Positions 1-6,755 of a DNA stretch of 8,950 bases are shown here, one piece after another. The DNA is from Mariprofundus sp. (GTDB lineage Bacteria; Pseudomonadota; Zetaproteobacteria; Mariprofundales; Mariprofundaceae). The DNA lies in assembly GCA_015485035.1 (NCBI GenBank), contig WFUI01000269.1:1-8950 (forward strand), in the 5' to 3' direction. The notes under the pieces were generated by a model. The model was not told the origin of the DNA, made no database searches, and worked only from the letters and a program-made list of their open reading frames with translations. The position numbers and the translations under genes were made by a program. Position 1 is the first letter of the stretch. Every line of letters starts with the position of its first letter.

Positions 1-1168
1 AGTATGCCAGCGCATCCTTGATTTCCATGCGCTCGAAAAACCCGATTCCGCCGATAATCCGATATGGAATATTCGATTCGCGGAACACCTGCTCCAGCGG
101 CAAGGACTGCCGGTTGGAACGATATAATACGGCAATCTGCGCATTGGCATACCCGTTTAAACGCCAGCGTTCGATATGACGCATAATCTGGCGGGCCTCA
201 TCATATTCATCATTGCACACTTTCCAGCAAGGTGTTTCACCGCCATCGATAGTCGCTTCAAGCGTTTTTTCATGACGATCAGTATTTTCACGAATCACCG
301 CGTTGGCCAGTTCCAGAATAGCTGCAGTAGAGCGGTAATTCTGCTGTAGCCGGTGCAGGGTCGCACCGTTCCATATCCGTTCAAATTCCAGAATATGCGA
401 TACATCCGCACCACGCCATCCGTAGATACTCTGATCATCATCCCCGACAACCGTCAGGTTCCTGTGCTCACTGCACAAATGTAACAGCCACTCATGTTGA
501 ACCGGGTTGGTATCCTGATATTCATCCACCAGCACATGATCAAAACGGCTCCTCAGTGCTACCGCAATATCGGCATGTTCTCGCAGCAACACCACCACAT
601 TGAGAATCAAATCGGAAAAATCCATGCGCTCATGCTGTTTCAATTGTTGCTGATAGGTGGCATACAGTTCGACCATATTGATACCATTCCAGTCAAATTC
701 CTGCGTCTGCTCAGGCCGGAGCCCGGCATGCTTGCAATGCTCAATCCAATTCAGCAAATAGGCGGGGTGAAGTCGATCTGTGGCAATATTGCGTGATTTC
801 AGGATGCGTTTGATCAGGGCCTTCTGGTCATCCGCATCAATCACCTGAAAAGAGGTCGGAAACCCCAGTGCATCGGCGTAACGGCGCAGGAAGCGCAACG
901 AAATAGCATGAAATGTACCGGAAACAACACCGCCACCGTCATCCCCGATCAACTCACTTAATCTGGATTTCAGTTCAGCCGCAGCCTTGTTGGTAAATGT
1001 CACAGCCAGAATCCGGTGTGGTGCAATACCGGCTTCGGCAATCAGATGACCGATACGGTGAACGATCGTTCGTGTTTTGCCCGAACCTGCTCCGGCCAGA
1101 ATCAGCTGCGGGCCATCCCCGGCACGGGTTGCCTGTTGTTGTTCCGCATTCAAGGCATGTGCATTCAC
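1..1168 (-). CDS. uvrD: UvrD/PcrA/Rep-type superfamily 1 DNA helicase, N-terminal part (runs off left edge)
   Basis: ATP-dependent 3'-5' DNA helicase of the UvrD/PcrA/Rep group, which acts in nucleotide excision repair, mismatch repair and clearing of replication forks. About 389 residues are present, slightly more than half of the usual 670-720. The Walker A motif AGAGSGKT is at residues 25-32, motif Ia TFTNKAAAE at 57-65, motif II DEYQDTN at 215-221, motif III GDDDQSIYGWRGA at 242-254, and NYRS of motif IV at 277-280. The fragment ends at KDALAY. GWRGA in motif III is as in UvrD/PcrA rather than the SWRGA of E. coli Rep, but the paralogue cannot be settled without the C-terminal half. The start is the GTG at 1166-1168, the first start codon after an in-frame TGA that is itself the stop codon of the ClC gene. 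A GAGGG purine stretch lies upstream. The 15-nt gap to the ClC gene suggests co-transcription. Confidence 0.93.
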   Translation of the reverse strand, partial: MNAHALNAEQQQATRAGDGPQLILAGAGSGKTRTIVHRIGHLIAEAGIAPHRILAVTFTNKAAAELKSRLSELIGDDGGGVVSGTFHAISLRFLRRYADALGFPTSFQVIDADDQKALIKRILKSRNIATDRLHPAYLLNWIEHCKHAGLRPEQTQEFDWNGINMVELYATYQQQLKQHERMDFSDLILNVVVLLREHADIAVALRSRFDHVLVDEYQDTNPVQHEWLLHLCSEHRNLTVVGDDDQSIYGWRGADVSHILEFERIWNGATLHRLQQNYRSTAAILELANAVIRENTDRHEKTLEATIDGGETPCWKVCNDEYDEARQIMRHIERWRLNGYANAQIAVLYRSNRQSLPLEQVFRESNIPYRIIGGIGFFERMEIKDALAY

Positions 1169-1183
1169 CGGTACTTCTTTCCC

Positions 1184-2980
1184 TCAATCATGTTCGCCTT
1201 CACCATGCTTAACAATCAATTTGTGATAGGTGGAAAAAATGGCATTACGAGATAAAATACCCAATACTTTACGGGGATTATCTGCAGCCACCACAGGCAT
1301 CTGCTCAAACTCCTCCCGGTCCAGAATATGAATCGCGTCAAGCAGGCTGTCTGATTCCGATATCACCAGTACATTTCGATTGACCACTTCACTGGCGACA
1401 ATCACCTGATCCAGAGCAGGGTCAATCAACCAGCGCTGCAGATCGGAAAAGGTCACAATGCCTACCATAAGCCCTTCATCATCGACAACCTGCACACAGC
1501 CTTTGCCCGATTCCGTATACACCTGTTTCAATTCCTTCAATCGGGTCTTTTCTGATACGGATGGAACTGATCGCCACGGTATTCGGCTCACCGGCACTGA
1601 ACGCATCCAGGACTGTTCCAGCCCCCAGTGTGTTTCGATACCACGCTCTTCCAGTGCTTCCGTGAATACCGAAGCGCGCCCAAAAGTACGCGTCACCAGT
1701 GTCGCCACACTGCATGCGGCCATCAGTGGCAGCATAATCTGATAATTCGCCGTCATTTCAAAAACAATCAGCATCACCGTCAGCGGCGCCTGCAGGGCCG
1801 CCGCTGTCAAAGCACCACAGGCCACAAGCGCGTATGCACCATAGCTTTCGGAATAGGCTGGTGAAATCGCATGTGCAATATCACCGAACAATGCTCCCAC
1901 TGTTGCGCCCATGAACAGAGCCGGACCAAATAATCCGCCCGGAAAACCACCGGCGGAACATAGTACTGTCGCCACCAGCTTCCCGACCAGAACAATGGCC
2001 AGAAACCCTGCCAGCGGAAGCAAGACCCCGAGCAATTCAGGCTGAATCCGTTCCAGCATCATATCTTCCACGGTGCCATAACCGATAGACATCACCTGTG
2101 GCAATGCCAACCCCACCAGACCGATCACCAGACCAACCAGTGCCGGTCGCAAATAGCGGTTCGGGATTATTTTTTCCAGCCAGTTCCTGGTTGGTATCAT
2201 CGATTTGATAAACACCGTGGCCACCAGACCGCAAATGGCACCGATAACAATATAAGACGGGATTTCCCAGACACTGATCAGATGATATTCAGGCACGGTA
2301 AAGGCCGGATAATTTCCCAGTTCAGAACGCGCAATTACCGTAGCCAGCACAGAGGCAATCACAATCGGACTGAATGTAGCAATGGCATAATCAGCCAGAA
2401 TCACCTCCAGTGCAAACAGCACACCGGCAATCGGCGTATTAAATGAAGCAGCGATACCGGCAGCAACACCACAACCGATAAGTGTTCGCAGTTGTTGCTC
2501 GGTCACCCCCAGCCGCTGGCCGATTTCGGAGGCCAGCAATGCCCCGAGCGCCACGGTCGGACCTTCACGACCCAGACTGGCACCACCTCCGATAGCCAGT
2601 GCTCCTCCGATCGTTTCAGTGACCAGTTGACGTGGATTCACCCGCCCCCGTCGTTCGACCATATCTGCCAACACACCGGCCACGCCGCGCAATTCTCCAC
2701 CTGGCAAAAAGCGTACTGTAATCCAGCCAACCATGAGCCCGGTGACCGTCGGTGCCAACAGGTAGATATACCATGGCAAGGTTTCGATAACAGTTTCCCA
2801 GGTACGCTCGCCGGTCCAGAACAGACTAACCCACTCAATCATATAACGCAGGAGCAACGCTGTATAACCGGCCAGCACACCGACAATTACGGCCAGTGCT
2901 ACCATATAGAGCGTATCCTGATCACGGCTCCATGCCAGCGCTTTCGCCTTGCCGTCCAGCAGTTTTTCCTTCAATATCAT
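1184..2980 (-). CDS. ClC-family chloride transporter/channel with C-terminal tandem CBS domains
   Basis: A 598-residue inner-membrane anion transporter of the ClC family. The ClC fold spans about residues 25-430 and a cytoplasmic pair of CBS domains about 466-590. Recognisable signatures are GREGP at 137-141 (gating glutamate E139), FNTPIAGVLFALE at 180-192, GGLFGP at 348-353 (the GxFxP anion-binding loop) and the central tyrosine in ANYQ (Y413). Two positions are unusual. The N-terminal GSGIP loop, which supplies the anion-binding serine in E. coli ClcA, is replaced by GGELRGV (94-100). The position matching the internal proton glutamate E203 of ClcA is V193, as in ClC channels. The protein may therefore be a passive channel or a weakly coupled exchanger; that is inference from family knowledge. 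CBS domains usually sense adenine nucleotides. The ATG at 2978-2980 has only a weak ribosome site (GGGGCAGG, rather distant). The gene follows the membrane protein at 3084-3683 and precedes the helicase. Confidence 0.93.
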   Translation of the reverse strand: MILKEKLLDGKAKALAWSRDQDTLYMVALAVIVGVLAGYTALLLRYMIEWVSLFWTGERTWETVIETLPWYIYLLAPTVTGLMVGWITVRFLPGGELRGVAGVLADMVERRGRVNPRQLVTETIGGALAIGGGASLGREGPTVALGALLASEIGQRLGVTEQQLRTLIGCGVAAGIAASFNTPIAGVLFALEVILADYAIATFSPIVIASVLATVIARSELGNYPAFTVPEYHLISVWEIPSYIVIGAICGLVATVFIKSMIPTRNWLEKIIPNRYLRPALVGLVIGLVGLALPQVMSIGYGTVEDMMLERIQPELLGVLLPLAGFLAIVLVGKLVATVLCSAGGFPGGLFGPALFMGATVGALFGDIAHAISPAYSESYGAYALVACGALTAAALQAPLTVMLIVFEMTANYQIMLPLMAACSVATLVTRTFGRASVFTEALEERGIETHWGLEQSWMRSVPVSRIPWRSVPSVSEKTRLKELKQVYTESGKGCVQVVDDEGLMVGIVTFSDLQRWLIDPALDQVIVASEVVNRNVLVISESDSLLDAIHILDREEFEQMPVVAADNPRKVLGILSRNAIFSTYHKLIVKHGEGEHD

Positions 2981-3083
2981 TATACTTGCAAGCCTGCCCC
3001 TTGTTTATACAGATAAGCCGATGCTGATATGATGATCTGCCAATAGCAACGCCAATTAAAACACAAAGTATCGACAGTATTTG

Positions 3084-3683
3084 TCAGAATATATGCACCG
3101 CCTGATTGCTCAGAAATTCATAAACCGGAAAAACAACCACCGTACCAAGAACCATATCCAGCAACGGAGATGCAGCCAGCACAGTGACCCCCAGCCAGCC
3201 TGAATTATTATGGATATAAGGCCTGATAGATTTTCCTGCAGCGCTGTGGATCAGGCATTCACCCACCAGCAATCCTGGCAAAGGCAGAAGATGAAGACAG
3301 GCCATGCATAAATTGAAAAACATCAATACTTTGGCCCACCAGTGATGCAAGGGAGGCAAGCCAGTCGACAACTGATGGGCCAGACTCCAGCTGAATAATA
3401 CAAAGCCCAGCAGACACAGCAGACCATGCGCGATAAAACGAACGGCTGCCGGCTTGATTCCAGGCATCAGTGAATTGGGCATAGCAACAATAATACCGCG
3501 ATGAAACACTATCGATGCCAGTAGTGGTAACCATGTACCGCGCCACAGGATTGCAAAAAAGGGATGCGGGATGGCGATTCCTGTCTGACGGGACTCGCAC
3601 AACACCACGACGGTCAGGGAAATCAACACCGGCAAGCTGTACAGAATCAACTGCCGGATGACTATGTTCAGCCACTCATCCAT
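3084..3683 (-). CDS. Small multi-pass membrane protein, possibly a degenerate M50/site-2-protease-like protein
   Basis: A 199-residue, very hydrophobic protein with about five predicted membrane segments: roughly residues 11-30, 50-68, 82-102, 116-136 and 164-186. I do not recognise a named family with certainty. The layout resembles short site-2 proteases (M50), with a first helix ending in a place for HExxH and a later helix carrying N-x-x-P-x-P-x-L-D-G. Here the first site reads CESRQ (29-33). The second reads HLLPLPGLLVGE (131-142), keeping the proline pattern but with leucine where the metal-binding aspartate should be. If the relationship is real, the protein cannot be a zinc protease. 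The alternative is an unrelated small integral membrane protein. The start is the ATG at 3681-3683, with no strong ribosome site. The gene lies 103 nt upstream of the ClC gene on the same strand and may share its transcript. The MFS gene is divergent. Confidence 0.7.
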   Translation of the reverse strand: MDEWLNIVIRQLILYSLPVLISLTVVVLCESRQTGIAIPHPFFAILWRGTWLPLLASIVFHRGIIVAMPNSLMPGIKPAAVRFIAHGLLCLLGFVLFSWSLAHQLSTGLPPLHHWWAKVLMFFNLCMACLHLLPLPGLLVGECLIHSAAGKSIRPYIHNNSGWLGVTVLAASPLLDMVLGTVVVFPVYEFLSNQAVHIF

Positions 3684-3811
3684 ACGCTACCCGGCCAATA
3701 TATTGATATGTTTCATCTTCCATCACAGGATAAATGTGAACCAGCACGGACGCCTCCGCAAGCACAAGCTTGTCCGATGATTTTCATCACGCTTCGGATA
3801 GTCTGCCCGAC

Positions 3812-4954
3812 ATGGTTACCCGCCAGTCACTGGATCGAATCCGTCTGTTTTATGCCGCCTATTTTGCGGCAATGGGCTTAATCCTGCCGTTTTTCCCTGT
3901 TTATCTGGATGGACTGGGGTTAAATACTGTCATGATCGGTTTTATGACCGGGCTACTTGCACTGGCCAAAATCATCGCGCCGCCATGGATCGGGCATGCA
4001 CTGGACGGCCAGGCTGAAAACACAGTACACCGGTTCATCGTTATAGCATCCTGCATGGCGGCAATTACGGCATTATCGCTTGGTATGACACTGAACCTGT
4101 ATCTGATGGCAGCGTCAATTTTGCTGTTCGGTGTATGCTGGGCAGCAATTTTGCCACTAACCGATGGGCTATCGGTGTCGGTGTCCGAATCCGAGATGGC
4201 TGATTACGGTCGCCTACGCGCCTGGGGTTCGATCGGTTTCGTTATCACTTCCCTGTCCGGTGGTATTTGGCTGGTCGGACCAAACATGGGCGCATTCCCG
4301 GTTGTACTGGCGATGCTCATGATGGTGCTGGCATTCGCCGCTCAGGGCTTTCCCAAACTAAAACCTCCGATCGACAGCAATTCAGGCAGGTCGAAATTTT
4401 CAAAATCATTTTATCTGTTGCTGGGCATTACGCTGATCATGCAGGTATCACATGGTGCCTATTATGGTTTTTTCAGTCTGTATCTGGCTGAAGCAGGTTT
4501 TTCCGGCTGGCAAATCGGATTATACTGGGGGATAGGCGTCATTGCAGAAATTGTGTTGATGTGGCTATGGTCACGTCCGTTGCAACAAGCTGCACCTGCC
4601 GTTGTCTTCAGCACTTGCCTGTTACTCACAGCACTGCGCTGGCTCGGCATCGGGCTGACCACCGATGCTATACTTCTGGTAGGCCTGCAGCTTCTGCATG
4701 CAGCCAGTTTTGCTGCTTTTCATGTAGCAGCCATTGCCTGGGTTAAACGCCTTGGACCGAAGACACGTCACGGAGCAGCACAGGGGTTATATTCCGCGGC
4801 CGGGTTCGGCCTTGGCAGCACAATCGGCATCATGGGTTGCGGCCTGATTGTCAATGCCTTTGGCTACAGCATGGCTTTTTATTTGTGTGCCGGAGTTGCC
4901 CTGCTCGGCATTCCACTTGCCCTGTTTCTATCGAAAGCAACTCGAAAAATCTGA
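3812..4954 (+). CDS. MFS transporter of the HcaT/PPP-like (MFS_1_like) family
   Basis: A 380-residue major facilitator superfamily permease with about twelve hydrophobic helices. It is close in length to E. coli HcaT (about 379), the putative 3-phenylpropionate transporter. The N-terminus (RLFYAAYFAAMGLILPFFP at 11-29) matches the first helix of this group, where the chain enters the membrane almost at once. The D-Y-G-R-L-R-A-W-G-S-I-G-F motif at 131-143 is the family signature between helices 4 and 5. Members are proton symporters for small organic solutes, but the substrate cannot be read from sequence and no catabolic genes lie nearby. The ATG at 3812 is chosen because it gives the expected short N-terminus. 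An in-frame TTG at 3770 would add 14 polar residues. Neither start has a clear ribosome site. The 128-nt divergent spacer (3684-3811) shows no promoter I would defend. Confidence 0.88.
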   Translation: MVTRQSLDRIRLFYAAYFAAMGLILPFFPVYLDGLGLNTVMIGFMTGLLALAKIIAPPWIGHALDGQAENTVHRFIVIASCMAAITALSLGMTLNLYLMAASILLFGVCWAAILPLTDGLSVSVSESEMADYGRLRAWGSIGFVITSLSGGIWLVGPNMGAFPVVLAMLMMVLAFAAQGFPKLKPPIDSNSGRSKFSKSFYLLLGITLIMQVSHGAYYGFFSLYLAEAGFSGWQIGLYWGIGVIAEIVLMWLWSRPLQQAAPAVVFSTCLLLTALRWLGIGLTTDAILLVGLQLLHAASFAAFHVAAIAWVKRLGPKTRHGAAQGLYSAAGFGLGSTIGIMGCGLIVNAFGYSMAFYLCAGVALLGIPLALFLSKATRKI

Positions 4955-5077
4955 TGTTATTACTTATGGAGAAAATGATCTGGAAGCCCGCCCACAGGAC
5001 AACACTGAATTAATCAGCATTCCCCTATGCAATCGCGGCACCTGATCTGCGTACATCTTATAGGAGTTATAAAACAA
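4955..5077. other. Intergenic gap between the MFS gene and tRNA-Arg
   Basis: This 123-nt stretch separates the plus-strand transporter from the minus-strand tRNA. I see no convincing gene and no GC-rich hairpin with a T run. A weak TTATA/TATAA dyad near 5060-5075 follows the tRNA 3' end but is too AT-rich to call a terminator. Confidence 0.4.
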
Positions 5078-5154
5078 TGGTGCACCCTAGTGGATTCGAA
5101 CCACTGGCCTTCGGCTTCGGAGGCCGATGCTCTATCCAGCTGAGCTAAGGGTGC
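5078..5154 (-). tRNA. tRNA-Arg, anticodon CCG
   Basis: An intact 77-nt cloverleaf including an encoded CCA. Read on the minus strand, the acceptor stem GCACCCT pairs with AGGGTGC, followed by discriminator A and CCA. The D stem is GCTC/GAGC with loop AGCTGGATA. The anticodon stem TCGGC/GCCGA encloses the loop CTCCGAA, giving anticodon CCG, which reads the arginine codon CGG. The T arm is AGTGG-TTCGAAT-CCACT. All stems are fully paired. A decayed relative lies 17 nt upstream on the same strand, so the two were probably once a tandem pair in one transcript. Confidence 0.97.
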
Positions 5155-5171
5155 TTATCAGATTGTGAGCC

Positions 5172-5246
5172 CAAGTCTAATTCAGCCACAGCCTTCTGAC
5201 TATTAGCTTCGGAGGCTGACGCCCTATCCGGCTGAGCCAAGACCGC
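5172..5246 (-). pseudogene. Degenerate tRNA-Arg(CCG) copy
   Basis: A 75-nt remnant of a second tRNA-Arg upstream of the intact gene. Its first 44 nt match the intact tRNA at about 34 positions. It keeps GCGGTCT as 5' acceptor strand, a D arm GCTC/GGGC around the GG-containing loop, and the identical anticodon loop CTCCGAA with anticodon CCG. The 3' half has decayed: there is no T-loop TTCRA sequence, the T stem is unrecognisable, the acceptor 3' strand reads AGACTTG instead of AGACCGC, and no CCA follows. The anticodon stem TCAGC/GCTAA has one mismatch. A TAGAAT hexamer (5250-5255, minus strand) just upstream may be the relic of the array's -10 promoter. The calculated tRNA length and the 17-nt spacing argue for ancient tandem duplication rather than chance similarity. 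Confidence 0.75.
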
Positions 5247-5366
5247 AGAATTCTAGTGATTGCGTTTGAAATTGGAATAACCAGAGTGCCGGAAAACATC
5301 ACTGTAGCCGCAAAAACCACAATGCAGCAAATCAAACCGGATATGTAGAAGGTAGTCTCCCGCCAC

Positions 5367-5648
5367 TTATTTTGTGTCAGTCCAGCCTTGCAGCGTTTCA
5401 ATAATCATTCTGGCCTGTTTGGCATTGGTTATATTGAATTTGGAACGCGGTGTATATTCGCCATTACGTTTCTGATAACGGCGAATAGTAAATTTATCCT
5501 CGCCATAGGATTCACTGGCCTGATCCCAGTTCTGATAACGGAACAGAATCGTTGTCCATGCCCCTTTGCTGAGGATAACTTTATCCACCTGTCTGGTGGT
5601 CAGGATACCCCCCTCTTCAAAATCAATATTCAGGTCATCAGGTGTCAT
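5367..5648 (-). CDS. Conserved hypothetical protein, PC4-like C-terminal half
   Basis: A 93-residue soluble protein with no signal peptide or membrane segment. I do not know a named family for it. The first third is acidic (MTPDDLNIDFEEGG). The rest alternates short strand-like stretches (VDKVILSKGAWTTILFRYQ, KFTIRRYQ) and ends with a helix (NAKQARMIIETLQGW). The segment FTIRRYQKRNGEYTPRSKF followed by a helix is reminiscent of the strand-strand-helix end of PC4/YdbC-type single-stranded-DNA-binding proteins. That is a resemblance by eye, not an established homology. The ATG at 5646-5648 has an AGAGAG purine stretch 4 nt upstream, which supports this start. It is flanked by tRNA-Arg downstream and a candidate small-RNA region upstream, and it appears to be a single-gene unit. 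Confidence 0.7.
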   Translation of the reverse strand: MTPDDLNIDFEEGGILTTRQVDKVILSKGAWTTILFRYQNWDQASESYGEDKFTIRRYQKRNGEYTPRSKFNITNAKQARMIIETLQGWTDTK

Positions 5649-5694
5649 AAGTCTCTCTTTGTTGGTGAAGGTTCGCTAAAAAGGCCGCGAAGAC

Positions 5695-5703
5695 TGCTAT
5701 GAT
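5695..5703 (+). promoter_or_regulatory. Extended -10 promoter candidate
   Basis: TGCTATGAT on the plus strand matches an extended sigma-70 -10 element (TG-n-TATGAT, five of six bases of TATAAT). No good -35 is present, which is typical for extended -10 promoters. Transcription would begin near 5710 and run to the hairpin at 5801-5824. Confidence 0.4.
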
Positions 5704-5709
5704 GGGCTT

Positions 5710-5828
5710 GCGTGTCAATCAGCAGGATTGATCCTATGCAAGACATCGCACGCCAAAAACCATCCAGTGTTCGGCCCTGTCAGAATTTGACCAACAAAAA
5801 AGCCTGCGGTGGTCGCCGCAGGCTTTTT
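5710..5828 (+). ncRNA. Candidate small RNA between promoter-like and terminator-like elements
   Basis: About 119 nt lie between an extended -10 element and a strong rho-independent terminator on the plus strand, with no plausible gene. The stretch contains a TCAATC-AGCAG-GATTGA hairpin (5715-5731), flanked by GCGTG and CACGC segments that could close it. A second short hairpin, GTCA-GAATT-TGAC, lies near 5780-5792. The only reading frame starts at the ATG at 5736 and would encode about 40 residues. It reads straight through the terminator, so it is unlikely to be translated. The terminator is also positioned to serve the minus-strand gene at 5847, which would explain it without any small RNA. 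I do not recognise a known RNA family. Confidence 0.35.
5796..5828. terminator. Bidirectional rho-independent terminator
   Basis: The stem AGCCTGCGG (5801-5809) pairs perfectly with CCGCAGGCT (5816-5824) around the loop TGGTCG. An A run on the left and a T run on the right give a U-tract in both directions. On the minus strand it ends the cyclic-nucleotide-binding gene, whose stop codon is only about 20 nt away. On the plus strand it would end the candidate small RNA. Confidence 0.88.
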
Positions 5829-5846
5829 ATGTGGTGTTATTACATA

Positions 5847-6317
5847 CTACTTATGTGATGAACTCATATACTGAAGCATATTTGCATGGTCCTGGTTCCT
5901 CGAACGGATCACTTTGCCGGCATGAACCAGCATATAAGCCATAAATGCATAGACCAGTTCAGGCTCTGTTTGCATCAGTTCCGAGCAATCGTCCCGGTTG
6001 AGTTTGTATACAACACAATCTTCCACAGCAGTAACTGTCGCTGTTGCCGAATCACCGGTCAGAAAAGTAATTTCACCGAACAATGCACCTTCCCTGCTGG
6101 TCGCGATATGCATTTGCTGACCGTTACATTCAGCACTGATTTCAGCCAAACCCGAACGCAGGATATACAGCACACCGCCCGGCTGCCCCTGCGTCAGAAT
6201 ATTGTCATTTTTGGAAAAATTCTTTTCGATTAGCAGGCGATCGAGTTTGCCTCGCTCATCTTCATTCAGTTTTCGTCTCAAAACCTTGTCTTCAAGCCAT
6301 GAATAATCGATTGCCAT
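5847..6317 (-). CDS. Stand-alone cyclic nucleotide-binding (cNMP) domain protein
   Basis: A 156-residue cytoplasmic protein made of one cNMP-binding beta-barrel, the CRP/PKA-R type, with helical ends. Residues 33-60 (F-S-K-N-D-N-I-L-T-Q-G-Q-P-G-G to Y-I-L-R-S-G) are the classic barrel start. FGE at 80-82 opens the phosphate-binding cassette. SATATVTA (90-97) replaces the usual P-R-S-A-T-V-x-A, so the arginine that grips the cyclic phosphate is missing. There is no C-terminal winged helix, so this is not a CRP-type transcription factor. It may sense another ligand or act as a protein-interaction module. The ATG at 6315-6317 is preferred because the purine tract AGGTGGGGG lies about 5 nt upstream. 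An in-frame GTG at 6329 would add four residues and place the start inside that tract. A terminator follows directly. Confidence 0.88.
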   Translation of the reverse strand: MAIDYSWLEDKVLRRKLNEDERGKLDRLLIEKNFSKNDNILTQGQPGGVLYILRSGLAEISAECNGQQMHIATSREGALFGEITFLTGDSATATVTAVEDCVVYKLNRDDCSELMQTEPELVYAFMAYMLVHAGKVIRSRNQDHANMLQYMSSSHK

Positions 6318-6346
6318 GGAAACCCCCACCTTGATTTTAACGACCT

Positions 6347-6376
6347 ATCATACACGGATGAAAGAATAACTTGCAA
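6347..6376 (-). promoter_or_regulatory. Sigma-70-like promoter for the cNMP-domain gene
   Basis: Read on the minus strand, TTGCAA (6371-6376) and TATGAT (6347-6352) are separated by 18 nt, with start of transcription expected near 6340, about 23 nt ahead of the ATG. Four and five bases respectively match the consensus. The -35 hexamer is palindromic, so it could also contribute to a plus-strand promoter (TAATTT at 6396, spacing 19) for the coiled-coil/zapA operon. Confidence 0.45.
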
Positions 6377-6461
6377 GTACGGGCTCGTCTCCGCCTAATT
6401 TCTCAATGGTCTCAAACAGCAAATCGGTTATCGCTTGAATTCATCGATTGAAAGTGCTTCA

Positions 6462-6755
6462 ATGTCATGCATGCAGAATAATCCTCAACAGGCCCTGGAA
6501 GAACGAATTCAGGCTTTAACCGAACATCTGGCGACCATTCGCCGCAACATGGAGCAAACCATTGCCGATAACCATCGCATGCGTGAAGTCGTGCGTATTG
6601 CTGAAAATGAGCTGCGTAAACGGCGAGACCAGGTTCGACAACTGGAAAGTGAACTGGAAAACCTGCAAACCGGACGCCTAGAAGCAAAAGCCCGGGTAGA
6701 ACATGCTATGGAAAAACTGGACGAGCTGATGGTCGGACAGGGTGAAGCATCATGA
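6462..6755 (+). CDS. ZapB-like coiled-coil protein encoded upstream of zapA
   Basis: A 97-residue, charged, almost wholly helical protein. Residues 10-92 show continuous heptad-like spacing of Leu/Ile/Val (ALEERIQAL, VRQLESELENLQ), as in a long parallel coiled coil, with no membrane segment or enzyme motif. Small coiled-coil proteins of this sort (ZapB-like, TIGR02449 type) are commonly encoded just before zapA and are thought to work with the Z-ring; I infer that role here from position. The ATG at 6462 is chosen, with a weak GAAAG purine stretch before it. The ATG at 6471 is a second possibility. Longer in-frame starts rest on a TTG at 6435. The stop overlaps the zapA start as ATGA, indicating translational coupling. 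Confidence 0.82.
   Translation: MSCMQNNPQQALEERIQALTEHLATIRRNMEQTIADNHRMREVVRIAENELRKRRDQVRQLESELENLQTGRLEAKARVEHAMEKLDELMVGQGEAS

Noticed and set aside
494..796. A 100-codon plus-strand frame at the left end
   Set aside because: It is antisense to the helicase, whose motifs are unmistakable in the minus-strand frame.
2492..3016. A 174-codon plus-strand frame opposite the ClC gene
   Set aside because: Its translation is rich in Gln, His, Pro and Cys with no domain, as expected for an antisense shadow of a membrane-protein gene.
2981..3083. Possible promoter ahead of the ClC gene (TATAAA near 3003-3008, minus strand)
   Set aside because: No -35 hexamer sits at a workable distance and the upstream gene could supply the transcript.
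5177..5401. A 74-codon minus-strand reading frame with a hydrophobic segment downstream of the PC4-like gene
   Set aside because: It needs a TTG start inside the preceding gene, has no ribosome site, and its last twenty or so codons are simply the decayed tRNA. The tRNA origin explains the sequence better.
5468..5542. A repeated TTCTGATAACGG 12-mer
   Set aside because: Both copies encode the Arg-Tyr-Gln tripeptide of the same small protein in the same frame, so shared codons explain it.
5736..5858. A 40-codon plus-strand frame starting in the candidate small RNA
   Set aside because: It reads through the terminator hairpin into the antisense of the cNMP-domain gene and has no conserved features.
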